Positions 14,185 through 25,794 of a stretch of DNA of 64,000 bases are shown here, one piece after another. A program made the translations under genes and the position numbers. Where the stretch lies: assembly GCA_039000515.1 (NCBI GenBank), contig JBCFYV010000935.1, positions 803,702 to 867,701 of the forward strand, given 5' to 3'. The notes below the pieces were generated by a model. It made no database searches. It was not told the origin of the DNA and was given only the letters and a program-made list of their open reading frames with translations. The stretch is from Timema cristinae. Lineage: Eukaryota > Arthropoda > Insecta > Phasmatodea > Timematidae. Numbering within the stretch: the stretch's first letter is position 1; each line of letters begins with the position of its first letter.

Positions 14185-15482
14185 GATGGAATGGCGTTTC
14201 GCCCCACTTTGCTCTGATTGGTTAAATTTGGTCACGTGACCACGCCCCTTGCTCTCGGATTGGATGTTGGTTTCCCCCTCCCCTCCCGCCCTCCATCACT
14301 ACTCCTAACCCCTCTTACACATCCTGACCCCCTTTCCAAAAATGTTGGTTCTTGTTACAAACATGTTGGTACTTGTATTTTCTTGTTTTATTTGTTTTTT
14401 TATGTACTGGGTTTTCCCTGGTGACTCATACCTGATGCCAGTATATTTCCGTCTGACCTGAATTTCCCCCCTGGTTATTTCCATGACAACATGGGGTTAA
14501 CAATCTGTTGTCCTCCTTCAATGTCGCAAAGATTTATTTTTTGTTTTCTATGTGGCAATGGGTTTTCCCTGATGACTGGCGCCATTTTGGCTGTTGGACA
14601 AGACAGGGATAGATCGTGACCTTGAATGATGTCGCAACCTTCCCCAGTAGTAGGCTTTCCCTGATGACTGGCGCCAGTTTGGTGGCTCGACAAGACAAGC
14701 CTCCTCGATCTATGTGACGTAATCATTGCGTGTAATATCGCAACACTTCCCCCCTGGGTTTTCCCGATGACTCATACCTGGTGCCAGTTTGGCAGCTTGA
14801 CAAGACGTGTCGAGACAGGTATAGATCGTGACCTTGAAACCGTGAGCTCGATGATTGACTCTGGTAACCCTCCCCTTGGCAATGTTTTTTTTTTCACAGT
14901 GATGTCGCAACTTGTCCTCGTAACATCGCAACACCTTATGTGGTAATGGGTTTTTCCCGGTGATGTCGCAACTAGAGAGCATTGACACAGCTTTAATTAT
15001 GCGGAATCAGAGAACTCAGAATCCTCAGTTAAGGGCCTCTACCTCCACCCCAAAAGTCTGCTAAAATTGTTTGTTTGGTATCTTTTGCGCCAGTCATAAG
15101 GAAAAACCCATTGCCACATAGAAAACCTAAAATAAACCTTTGCGACATTGAAGGAGGACAACAGATTGTTAACCCCATGTCGTCATGGAAATAACTAGAG
15201 GGGAAATTCAGGTCAGACGGAAATATACTGGCATCAGGTATGAGTCACCAGGGAAAACCCAGTACATAAAAAAACAAATAAAACAAGAAAATACAAGTAC
15301 CAACATGTTTGTAACAAGAACCAACACGTCTGGAGAGGGGGTCAGGAGGAGGAGAGGGGGTTAGGAGGAGGAGAGTAGGGGGAGGGGAAGGGGACACCAA
15401 CAGCCAATCAGAAAGCGAGGGCCGTGGTTACGTGACCAAATTCAACCAATCAGAGCAAAGTGTGATGAAACGCTATTCCATC
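14185..15482. mobile_element. fold-back DNA element with ~0.4-kb terminal inverted repeats, copy A
   Basis: The left arm (14185 to about 14583) is the reverse complement of the right arm (about 15088-15482) with modest divergence. Tips are GATGGAATGGCG on the left and CGCTATTCCATC on the right, each flanked by TA, so a TA target duplication is likely. Each arm carries GC-rich sequence with GTCACGTGAC, a C/T-rich tract and a T-rich stretch. The centre holds three diverged copies of a unit starting TTTCCCTGATGACTGG (near 14563, 14656, 14761). No transposase is seen. Superfamily unknown. Confidence 0.75.
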
Positions 15483-15514
15483 TAATAGTATAACATTATC
15501 TACAATAAAAAAAC

Positions 15515-16595
15515 TAAGACTTAGCAATTCATTTGGAAAACGAGTTGGCTCCATTTCCACTAGCTCTTTTCAATGAAGCCGGAATGCGAAAAACAAATAA
15601 ATCCTCACTGTACGACATTCTTACAATATCAGACAAACTTATTAATTTAAAATAGTTCCTCAATATTGTGGATGGTGGTTTCCTCCTACACAGAGTCAAG
15701 TGAGCAACACATTAAACTTGTTCATCTCTATGAACTGGATACATAAATTATATCAATAAGCATTATGTTAAAAACTACACAGTAGTCTTCAACGGCTACT
15801 TAAATACGATTAACAATATAAAAAAATCTGAGCAAAATTTTCTACATACAATTAAAATATCTGTGGACATACATTTTGAGTAAAATATGTGCGTTAACGT
15901 TCAACAAGTCAATTCCTATCAAATGACAAACATAAAAGTAGATTGATTAACATACTTTTGGCCAAACTGAATAAAGATTATATTGGATTTCGGGGAAGCA
16001 CTGACGACGCAGACTTTGTCATCATTAGAAACGAGATCGAAAAATCTACTATAAACGAAATCATAGCTATTATTGATGAGGACGTTGACCTACTGGTTTT
16101 ATTACTCGCATTGGCTCAATCACAAGGATAAATGTTCTTCGTCAAAACAGGCAAATGAAAAACTGAAACGAGACTGTATTCATAGCACCTGCTAAAATAA
16201 TCGGGACTTTCAAATTATATTCTTTTCCTACACGTCTTCAGTGGATGCGATACGGTTGCAGTAATCAATAAGGAAAAGATGAAATTCGTCAAGATATTCC
16301 AAAATCATCAACATTTGCATGACATAGTTGAAGTGTTTAATAATTTGCAACTCTTCACACGTAGGTGTATAATTGAGCAGGATAGTGGATTTTTTCTGGT
16401 TTTGTATGGTGCATGTTACACAGATAAATCTTTAAACAAATATCGGTCCAAATTTTTCACGAAATCCGTAACAAAAATCAATACAGATATTACCTCATTC
16501 CCAGCAAAAAAAAAAGAGCTGCTAAGCAGCAAAAATTTATAGCGTATCAAGTCAAAAATTGCATGGAAATGATTTATCTAGCGAACTTTGGGGCT
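15515..16595 (+). pseudogene. 5' part of a broken XPG/PIN-nuclease-like ORF, copy A
   Basis: Decayed plus-strand ORF interrupted by stops and frameshifts. Readable blocks in order: ELAPFPLALFNEAGMRKTNK (about 15537), VDGGFLLHRVK (about 15670), a block with VVFNGYL (about 15785), TDDADFVIIRNEI (about 15997), DEDVDLLVLLLALA (about 16078), VFSGCDTVAVI (16234-16266) and LYGACYTDKSLNKY (about 16405). DDAD, EDVDLL and GCDT match in order and spacing the acidic motifs of XPG/FEN-type nucleases. The whole resembles an unnamed multi-copy metazoan family as I remember it. It ends at the LTR element, and its tail resumes at 23901. The start codon is not preserved. Confidence 0.7.
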
Positions 16596-17197
16596 TGTAA
16601 TGATATAGAATTACACATCTCAATAATTTATTATTCACATCTTTATTCAAAATTACGATATTTTAAATGAGAGCTAGTAGTAAAATTTATTTGTGTTAAG
16701 TTGTTAAGTCGCAAGGTATGGCGTCTACGTCTACGTCTCTGTTTAAAAAGACAACGCAGTTTTGTGAACAGAAAGGCACCTGGATGACCACACCATTTTT
16801 TTAGGAAGCTTTGAGAAGGAAATATCGATTGATATACCCTTTCAGGGTACGTATCTCTTCACTTTCCTTCCTGATGAGGAGCCGTGTAGGTAGAGTCTAT
16901 GACATCTTAATCTGTGTTCTAAATCTCACATGTTGGGAATTATCAAGCATATAACGTAATAGACGGGCTTTTATTAAAATCTACAATGAGTGAAATATCT
17001 AGCAAAAAACTGTTTATCTACTTAAAATAAAAATAATTATAAAACACCAGAACTTTTAATTTATAAAATAAGACATAGTCCCTTTTTAATTATTATAATA
17101 CAGAACAGAAACTTAGACTCAATCCAATCGTTATATCAAATGTCACCCTAATGGTGGCGTACAAGCATTAATATATCAGGCTCTTTTAAACGTTACA
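16596..17197 (+). repeat. 5' LTR of the gag-only element, copy A
   Basis: 602 bp, TGTAA...TTACA. It aligns along its length with 23294-23900 (shared blocks include CGCAGTTTTGTGAACA and GGAGCCGTGTAGGT) but with many substitutions and small indels, clearly more than separate copy A from copy B. Confidence 0.9.
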
Positions 17198-17523
17198 ATA
17201 ATGGCTTCCCAACGTGGAAGGCCTGATAAACTGAAATAATAAATTTAAATTCAGTTCACAACCCGAGAAAGTGAGTGCTCAAAGAACAGTGAAAGTGCCG
17301 AAAACTACTTAAGTGCTTTATTACTACCACACACAAATTACCAGATGACTTAAGAAGAAAAGTTCTAAGCCAGGTGGCGTAAGAAGAAGTTCCAAGCCAG
17401 GTGACTTCAGGAGTAGGAGTTCCAAACCAGGTAACTTCAGAAGAAGGTCAAAGCTTCTAGACTTCAGGTGAGGTACGCAGGGAGAATTTCACGTAAGTCA
17501 TCAACAAAAAAATTTCATTAAAT
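17198..17523 (+). other. leader between 5' LTR and gag, copy A
   Basis: Untranslated leader of the element. It holds several short diverged repeats of GGTGACTTCAGGAG/AAGTTCCAAGCCAG (about 17340-17460) just upstream of the gag start. No ORF is recognised. Confidence 0.5.
17202..17219 (+). promoter_or_regulatory. primer binding site candidate, copy A
   Basis: TGGCTTCCCAACGTGG begins 4 bp after the 5' LTR. The TGG start complements a tRNA 3' CCA end, as in LTR elements. The tRNA species is not assigned. Confidence 0.6.
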
Positions 17524-19268
17524 ATGAAAGAGACAGACAGTAGTAGCAGCAGTGAGGATAACCTTCCCCTAGCACAATATTCCCAGCCAATGGTAGAAGA
17601 ACATCTTTGTTTAGAACTATCTAATCAGGAAAAAAGTGAAAAACAAATTGAGAATGTAGTTGAACCAATAGCCCATAAAGAAGAAGACTTAAGGGGGGTG
17701 GAGAATGTTTCAAAGGTAGAAGGTATAGAACAGCAAGTGATTGAAAAGTTAAGTCAAAAAATAGATGAAAGGTTCGATAAAACTAGCCAGGAACTACAAA
17801 AAAAATCTCCATGAGTTAAAATAAATAAAAGAAAATAATCAGAAATTAAATACAAAGTTTGATGAAAAATTTAAGGGCGTAAATGAACAATTCAACAAGT
17901 TGAAACAAGAATTGCAGGGTAAGTTTCAAGAAGTACAAAACAATTTTGACGAAAAATTACAGAAACAACAGACTAAAAATGACCAAACGCCGGTGAGGGA
18001 CGAACTACAGACGCTTAGGGAAGACTGTAGTAAGTCAGAAAAGCAAACGAATGAGCAGTTGAAAAAACTTAAAAATGCAAAGGAAAACTTGAAACTTAGA
18101 CAGGACACTTTAAATTCCAAGGTAAAAAATACTCAAGAAAGGAACGATAAAAATAAAAATGAAATTCTAGAACAGGTACATAATTTAACAGAATGATTTG
18201 CGACCATTGAAAAAAAGCAGCAAATATGTAGTGAGAACCTTAGATTCCAAAATGACCTCTTTGATGGACACACAGTACCAGATGATCAAATACAGGAAAT
18301 AGTTGACCTCCAATTGGACAAATTTAAATACAACCTGACTGAAACTGTGGACAAATTTAAGGACAATCTGACTGAGACTTTGGACAAGACGTCACAAACA
18401 GTCGAACAAATGCGACAACAACTATAACAGACTAAGTCAAAACATGATGAACTAGTGGAAAAAGGGATGCTAACTACTGCTGGTGCCTTGGTATTACCCA
18501 GTACAAGCATCCAGAGTCAATTAATGGACTTTTTGCCCACCTTCAGTGGAAATAATGATAGGGTGCATGCTGCACAATTTTTGAAATAATGGATAGACTT
18601 TTTGAAAATAGTAAGCCCACCGAAGCACAAAAAATAGCATTTTTTTATTTCAAAGTTGGTAGGTGAAGCTGAAGTATGGATGAATAGTCACGAGGATGAC
18701 TATACATCCTAAGAAGCAATAAAGATACATTTCGTAAATATTTTGGTCCGTGTATAAGCAGGACAAATTAGTAAATGATATGTTTACAGGCCGGTATGAT
18801 CCACATCGAGGGCCTATGTGTAAATATTACAATAGATATGTCATGAAGGCAGGGAATTTGGACATCCCTATTGACGGGGAAAGATTAGTAAATCAGTTAT
18901 TGCATCACTTTCCACGTGAAATACAAGATGCTCTTATAGCTGCATGAATAAAAACTAGTGTAGAAATGAGATACATTCTAGAAATATTTGACGAGCGCTC
19001 TAGGAGAGAAAGGTCAAGGCCACACATGCAAGATAGCTCATTTCAAAATGGAGGAAACCAATTAAATAGGGACAGTAGAAATAACCAGGCAAAACCTATC
19101 CAGAGACCGAATCAGGAGCCAAGAACTCGAACTTGGGAAAATTCCAATAATCAGGGAAACAATTCTAATTTTAATTACACTAATCCTAATCAAAAAGTAA
19201 ATTATTCTAATCCTAATTACAAGGGAGGTTTTTCTAGACTACCAGGGGATAGAATAAACGTAATTTAA
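17524..19268 (+). pseudogene. gag-like gene of the LTR element, copy A (broken)
   Basis: ATG at 17524 opens an acidic, Ser/Glu-rich N-terminus (ETDSSSSSED). It is followed by a long Lys/Glu/Gln-rich coiled-coil region (about 17700-18420). A core resembling Retrotrans_gag comes next: DFLPTFSGNND near 18525, then FKISKLVGEAEVWMN-like sequence near 18650, then LVNDMFTGRYDPHRG near 18767. The C-terminus (to 19268) is basic then Asn-rich (RSRRERSRP, NYTNPNQKVNYSNPNYKGG). No CCHC knuckle is seen. Frameshifts at A-runs (17804), a stop after QFLK (18587), a TGA at 18945 and a frameshift at FW.VYKQ break it; several are shared with copy B. Gag would form the element's particle; here it is dead. Confidence 0.75.
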
Positions 19269-19427
19269 AGAAAAGAATTTACAGGTAATGGTGGTCAACC
19301 GAGAAATCAGCTGATAGGAATGGCATAGACCTTGAAAAACTAGAAGAACACCCACAACAACTGAGTAGACATTCTCTCAACCCCCGTGGCAATGTCCGTC
19401 AGGAGACAGGACAAAACTGTCAAAAAG

Positions 19428-19857
19428 ATAGTTAGACAAGTCATTGAGTTGCCCGACAATGACATCGACTAATGTTAGAGAAATGACTCTTGCTTTAGGA
19501 AACTGTCAATAAAATAGTTAGACAAGTCATTGAGTTGCCCGACAATGACATCGACTAATGTTAGAGAAATGACTCTTGCTTTAGGAAACTGTCAATAAGA
19601 TAGTTAGACAAGTCATTGAGTTGCCCGACAATGACATCGACTAATGTTAGAGAAATGACTCTTGCTTTAGGAAACTGTCAATAAGATAGTTAGACAAGTC
19701 ATTGAGTTGCCCGACAATGACATCGACTAATGTTAGAGAAATGACTCTTGCTTTAGGAAACTGTCAAGAAGATAGTTAGACAAGTCATTGAGTTGCTCGA
19801 CAATGACATCGACTAATGTTAGAGAAATGACTCTTGCTTTAGGAAACTGTCAAGAAG
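19428..19857 (+). repeat. five 86-bp tandem repeats inside the LTR element, copy A
   Basis: Unit starts ATAGTTAGACAAGTCATTGA and ends GGAAACTGTCAATAAG. Units start at 19428, 19514, 19600, 19686 and 19772 and are nearly identical. 86 is not a multiple of 3, so this is not a coding repeat. The sequence just before unit 1 (ACAAAACTGTCAAAAAG) matches the end of the unit. Confidence 0.93.
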
Positions 19858-20773
19858 ATATTTGTTGCTATGTGAAAATAATTTCATTGTAATATCAAAA
19901 TAAAGAAAGTTTCATGTTATTAATTTTAATTTGTAATAGTAGTAATAGTAACAAAAACGTCAAATCTACACGTGTTCAGATTCGAACCCAAGGTCTGTTA
20001 AAAAAAATAAAGCACATACCTTGTAACTGAAATACTTCTCAGGTTTATTGTCAGTAGAATACTTGTATATTTCCTAAGAAAATATAATGTTACAAAGAAA
20101 ACAGAGAGAGAAACTAAAAGAGACGGAGAACTACCCTTGTCAATAATATTTAATCCTCAGAGAAAAGGGTTCCTTTGACAAAGAAGTTAGTTTGAAGTAA
20201 ACTATAATAGCCAGTAAGGCATCTAGCATTTCTTTTCAAAATGAAAATAACAAAGATAAACTCCCTTCTTTCTCTCTCTCTCTTTCTCTAACCATATTGT
20301 AATATAAAATAAATTGTGTTTTTATGTATAGGGCCTACATTTTAAATTACATAATTAATATTGTAAAATTTTAAATATAATTTTAGTGAAAAAGGCTAAT
20401 AAATGAAATTGTTTAAGGTCTTATGAATATTAAATTCTATGTGTTGTAGTACTACTATTAATGTATTAGGCAAGGAGGATGACTATTGAATTCTTTGTGT
20501 TGTATTAATAATGTGTTAACAAGATGTGTTTAAATAAATAGTAATTTCTCAAAATCTATCATAGGAAAGTAGTGTAATTCATTAAAAGTATCTTAAGGGT
20601 GATGATATTCAAAAGATCGACTCATTAGTATCAATCGGGAAATTCTAAGATATAATTTAAATTCAGTATTAAAGAAGGGTCAAGTTATGAACTATAAAAA
20701 TGCTGAAGTTTATATTAAATTTTATAGGCCAAGGAATGGAAAGTGTATTACGAATATTTGATAAAGAATTAGT

Positions 20774-20834
<61 letters not shown>

Positions 20835-23283
20835 CGATCTAAGTGAAGTATATGAACTAAATGAATTTGTTTACGACGCCCAGTAATGATCGTTCATGGT
20901 AAAATATCATCATAAATACGAGGTATCTAAAGAAAAGGAAGCTATGTTTTAAATTCTCTTGGTGTGGATAGTTAGGTATGCCAATGGTATGAATTATAGT
21001 CGTAGATCTAATATATTGTCTTCGTGGAATGTCCACCAGTTGAAGGTGAAGTACTCGTCGTTGATCCAATATACACCAGTTTAGGTGAGTTACGTCGTCG
21101 AAAATGTGTATATATATATATATATATGTAACCCCCCCTTCATATGATTTGATAGGTTCAAATTACAATAAATAAAAGGTAGGTAAGTTACAAGAGAGTT
21201 TATTTTATTCTACAAACAACTAGCAGACATACAAGAGCGAGGCACTCTAGGAAAGTCGAGTGACTGGCCGATAAGGGCCGAAGTAAACAATAAATAAAGG
21301 GGCAAGACCCCAAGTCGTTAAGAGAAAACAGAATGATTAATACCAACGTAGCCATAAATAAATTGACCCTCGCAGAAGGCGACTAACCTAGCAGGAAAGT
21401 TAAATACAAGTAAAAGGTATAGGTCTACACGACCTGGCGATGCCGACACTATATTGACATAAGTATGAAGTTTTATAATAGACTGCCATTGTAAGGCGCG
21501 ACAGAGAAAATGATTTACCTAAACCTAACCTGTTACAATAGATCCCAATCAAATTAGTTCAATCTAATTATTATTATTGCAATGACCAATGTGCTGGGTG
21601 CACGGGCTCGCGCCCCCCGAGTTGAGTAACAATTTAAAAAGAATCACAATCGTAACAAATCTTTAACTTTTAGCAAGCAGAACAATTATTTTAAAATAAG
21701 TTACACGTTAAACAGAAATAATTAGCGCCCCAAGGTGGCGACCTGCTAAAGTTCCATTAGCGCCCCAAGATGGCGCCATGCTAAAGTTCCAACCCGTCCG
21801 TGAGGCGGACACAACGTTAAGTACAAAGAAAAAAGCTAGCGCATAAACCATAATGGCTGACAGGCAAATCCTGCAGTCTCAGAGAAATATAGCTATTAGT
21901 AATCATGATTTATATTTAAAGTTGAAACTTAAATTTTGAACAATTTAACCCAAACATAATTTAGAAAACGTCGAACAACGACCTACGTCTAAATCTAAGA
22001 CAAGTGTCTCACCTAATCGAGTGCAGAGAAATGAGTGACATCACTACACAGTCCAGCCGTTATATACTGTACAAAGTCAATCACGTGTTCACAAACGGCG
22101 GGAATCACACTGGGACGAAGGGAGAGGGGTGTACGTTGCTTCGACAGAAATCTCGATTATTCTCGTGATAATTTCAAATCACGCGCCGGTGGATGAGTCT
22201 TGTTTCACTCGAACACAACCGTCGGCGCATACGGGTTAGCGCATCTTGATGTTCAATTGTCCGAGTCTTGCTCTAATCGGGCCTCGAGCCACGGGCGGTC
22301 AGTAAGCCGCGTGATGTTGAGTGGAGTTGAGTGCGCGTGTTTCATGAAGTCGAGATCCAGCCCAGTCAAAGGGGACCAGATCAGGTGAGCCAGATCGTCC
22401 ATGTTTGCATTATGTCTGTGACAACGTCACATATATATGGAAGGGATTACCCCATAAAATTTATTTAGGTGAGTCTCCGATATTGAAGAAAGGTAAGATA
22501 ATAGTCGACATAATTCATTTGTTTAAACCTATACCAGGGAAGGAATTAAAGTTATCTGATGAGATTTTCTGGTGTCTTGTAAACAAATTATAACAATAAA
22601 ATGAATAACAAAACTAAAAAGAGTATATAACTCTGAAGTAAAGAAGAATATTAAAGAGTTGCCTTGGGTCTATAAAATAATAAAAATAGCTATAGAAAAG
22701 GATGATTTAATTAAAGTATTCTTAAAAATAAAATAAAGTTAATTTAATTAAAATCAAATCGATTTAATTAAATAATTTTTAAAGAACAAAGGATAAAAGC
22801 TATAGTATTAAGAAGGATCGATCAATGAATATTGAAATAGATAATTTTAAACAGTGAGTCTTAATAAAAAATATTTAATATAATTGTATAGTATTAAAAC
22901 AATTAAATCAAGTGTTATCTACATTGTATACATATTGAATTAAATATATCAAGTATATTGTATTAAGTTAATATAATGTAACTTTAGTTAAGTATTTTAT
23001 AATTAAGATTTTTTGAATAATGACATTAGATAAAAACAATAAAGAAAACAAATTATTATTAGTGTGACAAAAAAAAGTTATTTTTTCCTATTTTGTTGAT
23101 GTATGTAACAAAGGAACTTCAAGAAAGAAAGTATGGTCGAGAGCAAACCTTGACTAGACTAGAAACCATTGTATGTAAAAGTGATTTAGTTCTGTGTATT
23201 CAATTTCAAGTGCATTTTATAGTAAACTTGTACATTATGTAATTGCTGTTAGATATCACACAAGTTCAATCTTTCCAGCATTT
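19858..23283. other. AT-rich interior of the LTR element, no pol seen, copy A
   Basis: No reverse transcriptase, protease, RNase H or integrase motif was found on either strand. A (CT)n tract lies near 20268 and a 58-bp (TA)n tract at 20774-20831 (22 bp in copy B). An open stretch spanning 20930-21115 and 22430-22593 is unrecognised and is split by the solo LTR; see copy B at 51656. Confidence 0.6.
21127..22431 (-). mobile_element. solo LTR, present only in copy A
   Basis: 1305 bp absent from copy B, where the empty site reads GTATATATATGGGAGG. On the plus strand it runs TGTAACCCCCCC...CGTCACA and is flanked by TATA on both sides (4-bp duplication, or 6 bp as TATATA). On the minus strand there is a TATA box (ACAGTATATAACGG, plus 22056-22070) and AATAAA signals near the far end (plus about 21199-21210), so the LTR probably points left. 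No internal region, hence a solo LTR. Confidence 0.75.
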
Positions 23284-23293
23284 AGGGGGGTGC
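23284..23293 (+). promoter_or_regulatory. polypurine tract, copy A
   Basis: AGGGGGGTGC directly precedes the 3' LTR, the place where plus-strand DNA synthesis is primed. Copy B has AGGGGGATGC. Confidence 0.6.
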
Positions 23294-23900
23294 TGTAATG
23301 ATATAGAATTATGCATCTCAATAATTTATTGTTAACATCTTTATTCAAAATTACTATATTTTAAATGAGAGCGAGTAATAAAATTTATTTGTGTTAGTTG
23401 TTAATGTGCAAGGTATGGCGACATCCTTCTACGTCTCTGATCAAAAAGACAACGCAGTTTTGTGAACAAAAACGCACCTGGATGACCACACCTTTTTTCT
23501 TTTAGGAAGCTTCGAGAAGGAATTGTCGATTAATATACCCTTTCATGGTACGCATCTCTTCACTTTTCTTCCTGACGAGGAGCCGTGTAGGTTGAGTCTA
23601 TGACATCTTAATCTGTGTTCTAAATCTCACGTGTCGGGAATTACCATGCATATAATGTAATAGTATAGTCGGGCTTTTATTAAAATATACAACGTGTGAA
23701 ATATCTAACAAAAAAACTGTTTATCTACTTTAAATGAAATAAACTATAAAACACCAGAATTTTTAATTTATAAAATAAGACATCCCTTTTTAATTATTAT
23801 AATACATAACAGCAAACTTGGACCCGATCCAATCGTTATATCAAATGTCACCCTAATAGTGGCGTACAAACATGAATGTATTAATCTTTTAAACGTTACA
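23294..23900 (+). repeat. 3' LTR of the gag-only element, copy A
   Basis: 607 bp, ends CGTTACA directly before the GGCT duplication. About 9 bp present in copy B's 3' LTR (CAGGGTAGC-like, before CTTTTAAACG) are missing here. Confidence 0.9.
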
Positions 23901-24300
23901 GGCTAGAAACATGTATAGTGTCGTCTTGTTCCGTTCACAACTATGGACGCTGTCGCTCCCGAGGCTGTATTAAACCTTCTATTCTGTAAATGTACGACTG
24001 GCTGTGGATCTGTTGGTGGATTCAGAAAAGGGAGAATTCATTGCACAGCAGCATGCCATAACTGCCACGGAGATTGTTTGAATGGCGTCAGCAAAGTCGA
24101 TGCAAACGAAATAGAAGATCAAGATGAACAGAGCACTGTTAAAGATTTGATATCAACATCTTGTGTGGAAGAAGATTCTGAGATCCAAGTTGATCCATCG
24201 GATTTTGGTTACGTTGGTAATGAGGAGATCCCCAGCACCAGTCATGCTAGCAAAAAAAATGCGCTTATTGTGAAGTAAGTGTAGAGGAATATTTTAGACC
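23901..24300 (+). pseudogene. 3' part of the broken nuclease-like ORF, Cys-rich tail, copy A
   Basis: Continues the ORF cut at 16595. Removing the LTR element and one GGCT restores a reading frame whose codons read W-G-stop-K-H-V-stop-C-R-L-V-P-F-T-T and then run into ATG 23943 (MDAVAPEAVLNLLFCKCTTG). The stop after W-G is where the remembered family has Trp. The Cys/His pattern CKCTTGCGSV...CTAACHNCHGDC (residues about 17-50 from that ATG) resembles a CXC/CRC-type zinc-binding DNA-binding domain. An acidic region (EIEDQDEQ...CVEEDSEI) follows. The ATG-initiated 111-residue ORF (23943-24278) is intact, but its start is internal to the ancestral protein. Confidence 0.7.
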
Positions 24301-24356
24301 CTAATGGTAAAAAGTAATATCATTATTAAAACTCACTTATGAAATCATTTTTATAG
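24275..24356 (+). other. possible 82-bp intron in the Cys-rich tail, copy A
   Basis: GTAAGT donor at 24275 and a T-rich stretch ending ATAG at 24356. In one frame the sequence before it reads CAYCE and after it EYHNEENDEYGHFVPLF, which would join in phase. This requires a frameshift in the A8 run just upstream. Weak support. Confidence 0.3.
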
Positions 24357-25794
24357 GAGTACCACAATGAGGAGAATGATGAGTATGGACATTTTGTACC
24401 ATTATTTGTGAATTTAAGAACTTGTACGCATTCAGAGAGATAATTTTTTGATCTATCAAGTGAGTGCCGCAATATTCAGTGCCGCTTTACGCGTAGTAAG
24501 ATACAAATATGAAAAACCTCAACGAAAGCTATACAGTGATAGCGCTGCTAGGTATCATGGCCTTCAGCTACCCTATAGGATGATAGGTGTTTTTAAAGTT
24601 TTATAAATTAAAATACCAATGATAGAAAAAGAACAATGTCTGGCATATTTAGGGAAACAAAATTATAAACAAAACCACGACTATAATTTAAAAAAAGTTC
24701 CGAATACTCAAAAAAGTATATAATTTAGCAGGAATAAAAAAGCAATAAAAGCATAACCCCTAAATGCGGCAACTAGAGTTGAACCTCGAATGTCCGTGGT
24801 GGCGTGCCATTCACTGAACAGACAGTAGTTCATCCTATCTATGAAAAGATTCCAATAATACTTACTCATCAGTTATCAGTGAATTTTCCACTCAAGAGTA
24901 CACTCTTCAACAATGTTGGATCGTTGAGACTGAAAAGATCACTTCTGCTACTCTTGCCGTGAAATACAGATAACAGATACTAGAGTAGACAATATGATAG
25001 AATGACCACATAAGCTAGTGAGCTGGTCCGCGGGCAAGTACAAATAAATAAAGGAATGGTAGAGCCTACCTGCCTAGGAATGACTCACTGTTCAACACCC
25101 GCGCCCGCTGGGCCTCTCTCGAATTGCCTTATCATCCTCTTGACGGTGATAAATCTTAACTGACTGACATATTAAATTTGTTTTACGTTCACATTAATCT
25201 CAACTTAGTATGAAGTCTCAAACTCTTAATTAGTATGACAATTTTTGTCGTGTGTTTACGTAAAGATACTTTATTCCACTAAAAAAAAACCGACCAACGC
25301 TGGGTCCTGTGCAATTGCCCCCTTTACAACCTCCCCACTGCCTTTGTCTCTGGTCGCGTCTTACATGGATTTCCCCTTCCCTTTTGATCCATATACTTTA
25401 CTTTAATATATTTGTTTCGTCAATCGATCCATAATAAGCCCAAATCCCTGTAAGATACTTCTTTCACATCTGTCCAAATGTTCACTAACCATGTCCTCAC
25501 AAGTATCCCTCATACACTTTGTAATGTTCACAGCTATGAACTATTATTTGGTTTCATATGCATGGATAAGGTATGTCCTGTTTTCGTTAATTTGTTTCTG
25601 TTTTAAATATTATTAGTAATTTTCCTCACATACTTTAGCCAAGGATGAGACTCTCGTTTTGAATGTTATCTTTTTTATTTCATATTTTAATTTAAGGTTT
25701 TACCTTTATTAATAATATTGTTTCATTATTCATTTTTAATTTTAACATATTTAAAACCATCAAGGCCTTTAAAAGTTAATACATATTGTATATA
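24357..25794. other. interval without recognised gene, copy A
   Basis: About 60 codons after 24357 stay open (see the intron candidate), then stops accumulate. A GC-richer patch near 25015-25150 and a T-rich patch near 25560-25740 give no family match. Confidence 0.5.

Larger units (their letters stand above)
16592..23904 (+). mobile_element. gag-only LTR retroelement, copy A
   Basis: Two direct LTRs (16596-17197 and 23294-23900), both starting TGTAATGATA and ending CGTTACA, are bounded by the 4-bp target duplication GGCT (16592-16595, 23901-23904). Inside, in order: a primer-binding-site candidate 4 bp after the 5' LTR, a broken gag-like gene (17524-19268), five 86-bp tandem repeats (19428-19857), a long AT-rich stretch with no recognisable pol, protease or integrase, and a G-rich polypurine tract before the 3' LTR. 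A younger solo LTR lies within it at 21127-22431; without that the element is about 6 kb. The layout is like plant TR-GAG elements. A 4-bp duplication fits the Ty3/gypsy group. Confidence 0.85.

Noticed and set aside
14475..14988. Minus-strand ORFs of 83 and 92 codons (and 45227-45739)
   Set aside because: They lie across the arms and internal repeats of the fold-back element and match no protein family.
17926..18120. Minus-strand frame rich in Phe, Ser and Cys, and another at 18286-18510
   Set aside because: Reverse-strand shadows of the gag coiled-coil region.
19976..19998. tRNA B-box-like GGTTCGAATCT on the minus strand
   Set aside because: No A box or cloverleaf around it.
22200..22388. 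62-codon ORF in the copy-A solo LTR
   Set aside because: Inside a solo LTR in the antisense direction to its promoter; no recognisable motif.
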